Shown here piece by piece: positions 1 to 8,851 of a stretch of DNA of 11,119 bases. Location: positions 1-11,119 of the forward strand of contig CAZPEM010000111.1 of the NCBI GenBank assembly GCA_964585575.1. Reading direction: 5' to 3'. The position numbers and the translations under genes are program-made. This stretch comes from UBA4655 sp964585575 (GTDB lineage: Bacteria; Planctomycetota; Planctomycetia; Pirellulales; UBA1268). How positions within the stretch are numbered: the stretch's first letter is position 1; each line of letters starts with the position of its first letter. Below the pieces are notes generated by a model, which had not been told where the DNA came from, did no database searches, and saw only the letters and a program-made list of their open reading frames with translations.

Positions 1-1074
1 GTCTTTCTCGCCACAGTGCACCTGATAAAAGGCCGGGATGTCGGTGCGTTCGCGGAAATACCGACACGCTGGTGCCGGTTCCCGTTCGCCGGTCTTGCAC
101 TCGACCGCAAACTCCGGAAGGCCATCCCGAAGCACGACGAAGTCGATCTCGCGTCGGTCGGTGTCGCGAATGAACCGCAACTCCATCGCCCGACCCTCCG
201 TGTCCTCCACGGCATGGCAGTATTTGAGGAGGTGGCTCGCGACGAGGTTTTCGAACCGCGGGCCGGGCTCCGTCACCCGCGACCAGTCCCAGAAATAGAG
301 CTTGCGCTCCTTGCGAACCGCGCGAATGCGCCGGGAGCCAAAGGGCTCGATCCGGTAGACGAGGTACAGCCGCTCGAACATCGCCAGCCAGCGTTCGATG
401 CTCGCGTGCGATACCTGCAGAAGCTTGCCGAGCGAATTGGCCGACAGCGGCGAGCCAACGCAGGAAGGCAGGTGGTGGAGAAGCAGTTCGAGCTGCGAGA
501 CTTCCCGCACCCGCTCGAGGTCCCGAAGGTCGTCGTGAAGAATCCTCGCCGACACCTCCCGTAGCCACCGCCTGTGAAATCGCTCCTGCCCTTTCACGAA
601 CGGTTCGGGAAAGCCGCCGAATCGAAGGAGTTCGGCGACGCCGCAGCCGGCTTCTCGGATCGAGAGAGGATGCAGCCGGTGGTAGTGGAAACGGCCGACG
701 AGCGAGTCGCCCCCCTTGCGGTAGTAGTCGAGGCGTGCGGATCCCGTCACGAGGAATGCGGTCGTGGTCCGATGCTTGTCGAACCAACCCTTCACGAGCG
801 TCCGCCAGCCGGCGAACTTGTGCAGTTCGTCAAGGATCACGAGCGACTTACCGCCGTGCCATGAGCCGCCCGCGGGAAGGCGGCCGGCCAGGATGGCGTC
901 TCGGTCCTCGAGCGAATCCCATGTGAGATACGCGGGCGAAGCGGCGGTCGTCTTCGGTACGAGCAGCGACAGGGCGAGCGTCGTCTTCCCCACCTGCCGC
1001 GGCCCGCCGACGAACACCATTTTTTCCCCGAGATCCTCCTCCACGGCGGGCAGGATCGATCGGGAGAGGCTCAA
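1..1074 (-). CDS. DUF4143-family ATP-binding protein (AAA ATPase fused to nuclease-like C-terminus), C-terminally cut by window edge
   Basis: The minus strand reads open for 358 codons and continues past position 1, so the C-terminus is missing. Seen directly: Walker A GGPRQVGKTT (residues 23-32), Walker B LVILDE (78-83), a sensor-like LVTGSARLD (108-116), and near the end EIDFVV (309-314) followed by ECK (325-327). This order matches the DUF4143 'archaeal-type ATPase' family, usually about 380-400 residues, whose C-terminal domain resembles PD-(D/E)xK nucleases. The start is taken as TTG at 1074, with AAGG about 8 nt upstream. It keeps the usual N-terminal helix before Walker A; the first ATG (residue 19) would remove that helix, and an in-frame TGA lies 10 codons upstream of the TTG. 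The biological role of the family is largely unknown; members are often solitary and horizontally spread. The gene lies 128 bp downstream of fabH on the same strand, with its own possible promoter. Confidence 0.88.
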   Translation of the reverse strand, partial: MSLSRSILPAVEEDLGEKMVFVGGPRQVGKTTLALSLLVPKTTAASPAYLTWDSLEDRDAILAGRLPAGGSWHGGKSLVILDELHKFAGWRTLVKGWFDKHRTTTAFLVTGSARLDYYRKGGDSLVGRFHYHRLHPLSIREAGCGVAELLRFGGFPEPFVKGQERFHRRWLREVSARILHDDLRDLERVREVSQLELLLHHLPSCVGSPLSANSLGKLLQVSHASIERWLAMFERLYLVYRIEPFGSRRIRAVRKERKLYFWDWSRVTEPGPRFENLVASHLLKYCHAVEDTEGRAMELRFIRDTDRREIDFVVLRDGLPEFAVECKTGEREPAPACRYFRERTDIPAFYQVHCGEKD

Positions 1075-1092
1075 GGGAGCACCTTGCTCAAT

Positions 1093-1114
1093 TGGCTGTC
1101 AAATGGCTGTCAAA
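1093..1114. repeat. Perfect tandem 11-bp direct repeat upstream of the DUF4143 gene
   Basis: TGGCTGTCAAA occurs twice back to back (1093-1103 and 1104-1114). On the minus strand each copy reads TTTGACAGCCA and so contains TTGACA. The pair ends 18 bp before the proposed TTG start. The 11-bp period is about one DNA helical turn, which would suit a protein binding two sites on one face. No acceptable -10 box lies 16-18 bp beyond either TTGACA, so I do not call these -35 elements. Operator function is an inference. Confidence 0.6.
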
Positions 1115-1150
1115 CAGCGATGCGGACGTCTGTGTTTTCACTAGCAGGTG

Positions 1151-1178
1151 AATTTACTCATGAGTATTTCAACGTCAA
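1151..1178 (-). promoter_or_regulatory. Possible sigma-70-like promoter for the DUF4143 gene
   Basis: On the minus strand TTGACG (1178-1173) is followed after 16 bp by TAAATT (1156-1151). The -35 matches consensus at five of six positions and the -10 at four of six. Transcription would begin near 1144, giving a leader of about 70 nt that contains the tandem 11-bp repeat. The spacer includes most of a palindrome (1155-1166). This is a prediction from motif resemblance only. Confidence 0.3.
1155..1166. repeat. 12-bp perfect palindrome TACTCATGAGTA
   Basis: A perfect 12-bp dyad lies between fabH and the DUF4143 gene, overlapping the -10/spacer of the possible promoter. Such a site could bind a dimeric regulator, but no regulator gene is adjacent and chance cannot be excluded. 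Confidence 0.4.
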
Positions 1179-1182
1179 GTTG

Positions 1183-1196
1183 GCCCGTGCACGGGC
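1183..1196 (-). terminator. GC-rich 14-bp palindrome just downstream of fabH, possible terminator hairpin
   Basis: GCCCGTGCACGGGC is a perfect palindrome beginning 6 bp after the fabH stop codon. In RNA it would form a 5-bp GC stem with a TGCA loop. No T-tract follows on the minus strand, so it is not a classical intrinsic terminator; it could slow polymerase or protect the 3' end. Confidence 0.25.
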
Positions 1197-1202
1197 AGAT
1201 CT

Positions 1203-2129
1203 CTAGAGCCGCCAGACGGCGCTGCCCCAGGCGAGGCCGCCGCCGAAGCCGCAGACGACGACCGTGCTGCCGGGGCCGATCCGGCCGGCCCGCCAGGCCT
1301 CGTCCATCGCCAGCGGGATCGAGCCGCTCGAGGTGTTGCCGTAGCGGTCGAGGTTCATCACGAACTTCTCCGGCGGGATGCCGAGCGCCTCGCGGGCTCC
1401 CTCGACGATCCGGGCGTTGGCCTGGTGGAGGATGAAACAGTCGATGTCGGCAAGCGCGAGGCCCGCGCGGGCGACCACCTCCCGCACGTTCTGCTCGGCG
1501 AGCCGGATGGCCCACTTGAAGACGGCCCTGCCGTCCATCTGCATGAACTGCCGGCGGTTGCGGGCGCCCTCCTCCGAGATCGGCTCGCGGGAGCCGCTCA
1601 TCGGGCAGGCGAGCAGGCCCGCGCCGCGGCCGTCGGAGCCGAGTGAGAAGGCGAGCAGGCCCCGGGTGTCCTCCGAGGTCGCGGCCTCGTCCCGCAGAAG
1701 CAACACCGCGCCGGCGCCGTCGCCGAAGAGCGGCCAGGTCTTGAGGTCGTTCGGGTCGACGAGCCGTGAGTTGGCATCGGCGCCGATGACGAGCGCGGTC
1801 GAGCTCGATCCGGCCGCCAGGAACTGCGCCGCCGTCGCCAGGGCATACACGAAGCCCGCGCAGGCGGCCGTGACGTCCATCGCCGGGGCGTCGAGGTCGA
1901 GCTTCTCCTGCACGATGCAGGCGGTCGAGGGGATGAGCATGTCGGGCGTGAACGTGCCGAGCACGAGCAGATCGATCGAGCGGCGATCGACCGATCCCGC
2001 GGCGATCGCCCGCTCTCCGGCGGCGACGGCCATGTCGCTCGTGGCCATCTCCGGCGGGGCGTGCCGCCGCTCGCGGATGCCGCTTCGCGTCTCGATCCAT
2101 TCGGCGTCGCAGCCGAGGCGGGCGAGGTC
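1203..2129 (-). CDS. fabH: Beta-ketoacyl-ACP synthase III (FabH), N-terminus lost in assembly gap
   Basis: FabH condenses acetyl-CoA (or another acyl-CoA) with malonyl-ACP to begin each round of type II fatty-acid synthesis in the cytoplasm. The 308 visible residues carry the full Cys-His-Asn triad. The nucleophile is in DVTAACAGFVYAL (Cys codon 1860-1862), the histidine in LHQANARI (1425-1427), and the asparagine in YGNTSSGSIPLAMDE (1335-1337). The start of the visible part, AEWIETRSGIRER, matches the family's first conserved block. About 20-25 residues, including the usual GTGSYLP segment and the start codon, are missing in the N block. The gene follows ahpD on the same strand and probably shares its promoter. 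It is not beside plsX, rpmF or acpP, its frequent partners in other bacteria, as far as the window shows. Whether it uses straight- or branched-chain primers cannot be read from sequence alone. Confidence 0.93.
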   Translation of the reverse strand, partial: DLARLGCDAEWIETRSGIRERRHAPPEMATSDMAVAAGERAIAAGSVDRRSIDLLVLGTFTPDMLIPSTACIVQEKLDLDAPAMDVTAACAGFVYALATAAQFLAAGSSSTALVIGADANSRLVDPNDLKTWPLFGDGAGAVLLLRDEAATSEDTRGLLAFSLGSDGRGAGLLACPMSGSREPISEEGARNRRQFMQMDGRAVFKWAIRLAEQNVREVVARAGLALADIDCFILHQANARIVEGAREALGIPPEKFVMNLDRYGNTSSGSIPLAMDEAWRAGRIGPGSTVVVCGFGGGLAWGSAVWRL

Positions 2130-2229
2130 NNNNNNNNNNNNNNNNNNNNNNNNNNNNNNNNNNNNNNNNNNNNNNNNNNNNNNNNNNNNNNNNNNNNNNN
2201 NNNNNNNNNNNNNNNNNNNNNNNNNNNNN
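2130..2229. other. Assembly gap of 100 N
   Basis: Exactly 100 Ns hide the C-terminus of ahpD and the N-terminus of fabH. By comparison with family lengths, at least about 140 bp of coding sequence plus any spacer should lie here. The 100 is therefore probably a placeholder rather than a measured size. Confidence 0.95.
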
Positions 2230-2718
2230 GGCATCATGGCAGGCGTCTTCGCTCACTCCCAGGTGGAGCAGGCTCGCCTCGTGGTTCTTGATGCACAGCT
2301 CGCATCCGGCGAGTGCTGCACAGGCGAGGCTCATGAGCTCGAAGTCGGCCTTGCTCGTGGCGGGCTGGACCATCCGGCCCATCCGCAGCCGCGGGGAGCG
2401 GGCCTCGTAGCTCTCCTTGCCGAGCATGTGGCGGAACCGGTAGTAGACGGTGTTCATCGCCATGAGGCCGGCCGACGCGACGGCGTCGGAGACGACGGCC
2501 GCCGCCGACTCGCCCCCGCCGCCGCGGAGATCCGATTCGATCGCGTCGGCCAGCGTCTTCGACCGTACGAACCGGGCGGAAGCGAGGGCCACGCCGAGGG
2601 CCTGCACGGCCGAGAGGTTCTCGCCGGTGAGGACGGCCGCGAGATTGAGCCGGATGTCCTTGAGTTCGTCGGGCAGCCTTTCGCGGCAGGCGTCGAGCGA
2701 GGGGGTGGCGATGCTCAT
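2230..2718 (-). CDS. ahpD: Alkylhydroperoxidase AhpD-like protein (carboxymuconolactone decarboxylase fold), C-terminus lost in gap
   Basis: AhpD proteins reduce peroxides weakly on their own and recycle the peroxiredoxin AhpC through a CxxC redox pair. The 163 visible residues align along their length with mycobacterial AhpD (about 177 residues): LPDELKDIRLNL near the start, MAMNTVYYRF mid-protein, then DFELMSLACAALAGCELCIKNHE. The key residues are present: Glu127, Cys139, Cys142 and His146, corresponding to Mycobacterium tuberculosis Glu118, Cys130, Cys133 and His137. The position equivalent to His132 is Leu141. About 20-25 C-terminal residues lie in the gap. The ATG at 2718 has AGGAG 7 nt upstream. 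No ahpC is visible, so its redox partner is encoded elsewhere or outside the window. It diverges from carB and precedes fabH on the same strand. Confidence 0.9.
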
Positions 2719-2752
2719 GCGAGGGCTCCTGCAGGTCGTGTCGGTCGCGGAA

Positions 2753-2758
2753 ATTGTA
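2753..2758 (-). promoter_or_regulatory. Probable -10 box of the ahpD-fabH unit
   Basis: The minus strand reads TACAAT (five of six consensus positions), 34 bp before the ahpD ATG. Transcription would start near 2746, with a leader under 30 nt. No good -35 is found 16-18 bp upstream, where the sequence is CCCTCG, so the promoter may need an activator. Confidence 0.45.
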
Positions 2759-2766
2759 GCGGTTCG

Positions 2767-2796
2767 TTGCTGCCGCGAGGGGGTGGATGCTAGTCT
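2767..2796 (+). promoter_or_regulatory. Possible carB promoter
   Basis: TTGCTG (2767-2772), an 18-bp spacer and TAGTCT (2791-2796), the latter directly preceded by TGC as in extended -10 promoters. Transcription would begin near 2803, leaving a leader of about 26 nt before the carB ATG at 2829. There is no room for a long attenuator or riboswitch. The element overlaps the region where the ahpD -35 should lie. Confidence 0.35.
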
Positions 2797-2828
2797 CTGG
2801 CAGTTTTGCGCGCACCCGGGAACTTTGC

Positions 2829-6113
<3,285 letters not shown>

Positions 6114-6163
6114 GGTGGGAGCTCTTGTTCGATCGGCGATACTGACTCTGCGAGGAGTCCGCC

Positions 6164-8851
6164 ATGCACGACCGGTCGATCGACGACGTCGCCGCTTCGC
6201 TCCGGACCGACCTGCGGGGCGGCCTGTCGGACGCGGAGGCGGCAGTCAGGCTCTCGCGGTTCGGCCCGAACGAGCTCACGGCGCAGCCACCCGTGCCCGC
6301 TTGGGTTCGGCTCGCCTCGCAGTTCAAGGATCTCGTCATCTGGATCCTCGTCGTCGCCGCGGTGATCTCGGGCGTGCTCGGCGAGTGGGCCGACACGGCG
6401 GCGATCATCGCGATCGTGATCGTCAACGGCGTGATCGGGTTTCTCCAGGAGGGGCGGGCGGAGGCGGCGCTTGCGGCGCTCAGGAAGCTTTCGGCTCCGA
6501 CGGCGGTCGTCGTGCGGGACGGGCAGCCCCGGCAGATCCCGGCGGGCGGGATCGTGCCGGGCGACCGGCTCGAGCTTGCCGCGGGCGACGCCGTGCCGGC
6601 CGACGCGAGGCTCGTCGAGGCACACTCGCTCTCCGTCCAGGAGGCGGCGCTCACCGGCGAGAGCGTGCCCGTGGAGAAGGACGCGCATGCCGACGTGCCG
6701 GCGGATGCGGCGATCGGTGACCGACTCACCATGGTTCACGCCGGCACCGTCGTCGCCGCGGGCCGCGCCGCGGCGATCGTGACCGCGACGGGGATGGGCA
6801 CCGAGCTCGGCCGGATCGCGGGCCTTCTCGAACGCGACCGCCGCGAGCCGACGCCACTTCAGCGGCGGCTCGGCGAACTGGGCCGGATCCTGATCGTGGT
6901 CTGCCTCGCGATCGTCGGCGTGATCGTCGCGCTGGAGGTCTGGCGGGGGGAGCCGCTCTTGAACGTGCTCCTGCTCGCATCGAGCCTCGCCGTCGCGGCC
7001 GTGCCCGAGGGCCTGCCGGCGGTGGTGACGCTCGTGCTCGCGATGGGACTCGAGCGGATGGTGCGGCGAAACGCGCTCGTCCGCCGGCTGCCGAGCGTGG
7101 AGACGCTCGGCTCCGTGACGGTCGTCTGCTCCGACAAGACCGGCACGCTCACGCGAAACGAGATGACCGTGCGGGAGATCGTCACCGCGGACGGCCGCTA
7201 CGCCGTGACCGGCTCCGGGTACTCGCCGCGAGGCGAGTTTCGCGGGCTCGACGGCACGTCGTCGGAGCGTCCGCTCGACGATGAATCGCTCCACCGCCTG
7301 CTTGAGATCGGAGCGTGGTGCAGCACCGCCACGATCCGGCCGAGGGGGGACGGCGGCGATGCGTGGGAAGTGGTCGGCGACCCGACCGAAGGAGCGCTCG
7401 TGGTGGCCGCCATGAAGGCGGGCATCACGCCCGACGCCGAGACGACGCGGATCGAGTACGAGATCCCTTTCGATTCTCAGCGGAAGCGGATGAGCGTGGT
7501 CGTGCGGAGGGAGGGCTCGCGGATGCTCCTCACGAAAGGAGCGCCGGAGGTCGTGCTCGCGGCGTGTGCATCGGAGCTGCGAAGTGGCCGGGTGGTGCCG
7601 CTCGACGACGAACGCCGTCGCGAGATCGCGGAGGCGAACTCCGCCCTCGCCGGCGAGGCGCTGCGGGTGCTCGCGTTCGCCTACCGTGAGCTTCCCGGCG
7701 GGCGGCCTCCGGACGGCGACGGCGTCGAGCGGGAGCTCGTCTTCGTCGGCCTTGCCGGCATGCTCGATCCGCCACGGGACGAGGTTCGCGAAGCCGTGAA
7801 GCTCTGCCGCAGATCAGGCATCCGGCCGGTGATGATCACGGGCGACCATCCGGAGACGGCACGGGCGATCGCGCGGGAGCTGGGCATGATTGCCGACGGG
7901 GATGAGGCCGTCACCGGCGCCGACCTTGACCGCATCACCGACGAGGAACTCGCCCGCCGCGTCGGCGGTATCGCCGTCTACGCCCGCGTTTCGGCCGAGC
8001 ACAAGCTGCGGGTCGTGCAGGCCTGGAAGAGCCGGGGCGAGGTCGTCGCGATGACCGGCGACGGCGTGAACGACGCACCGGCCGTGAAGGCCGCCGACAT
8101 CGGGATCGCGATGGGCATCGCGGGGACGTTCGTGACGAAGGAGGCCTCCGACATGGTGCTCACCGACGACAACTTCGCCTCGATCGTCGCGGCGATCGAG
8201 GAGGGCCGCGGCATCTACGACAACATCCAGAAATTCATTCACTACCTTCTTTCGTGCAACGCTGGCGAGGTGCTCCTGATGTTCTTCTCGTCGCTTGCGG
8301 GCTGGCCCGTGCCGCTCGCGCCGATCCAGATCCTCTGGATCAACCTCGTCACCGACGGCCTGCCGGCGCTCGCGCTCGGCGTGGAGCCGCCGGAGCCCGA
8401 TCTCATGGGCCGGCCGCCGCGTCCGCCGCGGGAGCCGGTAATCACCTGGAGCCGCGGGGCGACGATCCTGCTGCATGGCGTGCTCATCGCGGGAGCGTGC
8501 GCGGCGGGGTTCTGGTTCGCGTGGCAGGGCCGCGATGAGAACCTGCCGATGGCCCGCGCCGTGACCTTCTGCATCGCGGCCTTTTCGCAGATCCTCTTCG
8601 CCTTCGCCTGCCGCAGTGATTCTGCGACGGCGGTCGCCCGCGGGCTCCTTTCGAACCCGGCCCTCGTCGTGGCCGGCGTGGTGTCTGTCCTGCTTCAACT
8701 CGTCGTCGTCACGATCCCGATCGCCCAGCCGTTCTTCGCCGTGGAGACGCACCTAGGCCGGGAGTGGGGGCTCGTGCTCGTACTCTCGCTTCTGCCCGTG
8801 ACCGTGGTCGAGCTTTCCAAGCTCGTCGCCCGCGGTAAGCTCGGTGAGTGA
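6164..8851 (+). CDS. P2A-type cation-transporting P-type ATPase, probably a Ca2+ exporter
   Basis: This 895-residue membrane pump uses an aspartyl-phosphate intermediate to move cations out of the cytoplasm. Domains in order: N-terminal cation-ATPase domain with RFGPNEL; actuator loop with TGES (164-167); M4 with VPEGLP (PEGLP at 281-285); phosphorylation site DKTGTLT (Asp324); nucleotide-binding segment KGAPEVVL; hinge TGDGVNDAP (631-639); then the C-terminal helices. Residues equivalent to SERCA calcium ligands are present: Glu282 in M4, Asn699 and Glu702 in M5 (CNAGEV), and Asn727, Thr730 and Asp731 in M6 (NLVTDGLPA). The M8 position of SERCA Glu908 appears to be Gln809 (FSQILFAF), as in many bacterial PacL-like pumps. 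These residues favour Ca2+ over Na+/K+ or heavy metals; Mn2+ transport remains possible. The ATG has GAGGAG 6 nt upstream. The gene begins 50 bp after carB with no visible terminator between them, and its stop overlaps the next start. Confidence 0.95.
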   Translation: MHDRSIDDVAASLRTDLRGGLSDAEAAVRLSRFGPNELTAQPPVPAWVRLASQFKDLVIWILVVAAVISGVLGEWADTAAIIAIVIVNGVIGFLQEGRAEAALAALRKLSAPTAVVVRDGQPRQIPAGGIVPGDRLELAAGDAVPADARLVEAHSLSVQEAALTGESVPVEKDAHADVPADAAIGDRLTMVHAGTVVAAGRAAAIVTATGMGTELGRIAGLLERDRREPTPLQRRLGELGRILIVVCLAIVGVIVALEVWRGEPLLNVLLLASSLAVAAVPEGLPAVVTLVLAMGLERMVRRNALVRRLPSVETLGSVTVVCSDKTGTLTRNEMTVREIVTADGRYAVTGSGYSPRGEFRGLDGTSSERPLDDESLHRLLEIGAWCSTATIRPRGDGGDAWEVVGDPTEGALVVAAMKAGITPDAETTRIEYEIPFDSQRKRMSVVVRREGSRMLLTKGAPEVVLAACASELRSGRVVPLDDERRREIAEANSALAGEALRVLAFAYRELPGGRPPDGDGVERELVFVGLAGMLDPPRDEVREAVKLCRRSGIRPVMITGDHPETARAIARELGMIADGDEAVTGADLDRITDEELARRVGGIAVYARVSAEHKLRVVQAWKSRGEVVAMTGDGVNDAPAVKAADIGIAMGIAGTFVTKEASDMVLTDDNFASIVAAIEEGRGIYDNIQKFIHYLLSCNAGEVLLMFFSSLAGWPVPLAPIQILWINLVTDGLPALALGVEPPEPDLMGRPPRPPREPVITWSRGATILLHGVLIAGACAAGFWFAWQGRDENLPMARAVTFCIAAFSQILFAFACRSDSATAVARGLLSNPALVVAGVVSVLLQLVVVTIPIAQPFFAVETHLGREWGLVLVLSLLPVTVVELSKLVARGKLGE

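Noticed and set aside
16..1144. Plus-strand frames of 96-182 codons at the left end
   Set aside because: The minus strand here encodes a clear DUF4143 ATPase with Walker motifs; the plus-strand translations show no motif.
1960..2010. Dense GATC/CGATCG sites in fabH, which looked like a possible repeat or methylation cluster
   Set aside because: They arise from frequent Ile-Asp and Arg-Ser codons (ATC, GAT, CGA) and similar density occurs throughout the coding sequence; no regular spacing is seen.
1141..2718. A single 525-residue minus-strand protein spanning gap 1
   Set aside because: The left part is an Arg/Pro-rich out-of-frame reading of fabH. The 100 Ns join ahpD to the wrong frame by chance; these are two genes.
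2787..2828. Upstream ATG extending carB by 14 residues
   Set aside because: The extension does not resemble CarB N-termini, the internal ATG gives the canonical MPRRDD start, and the upstream ATG lies within the proposed promoter.
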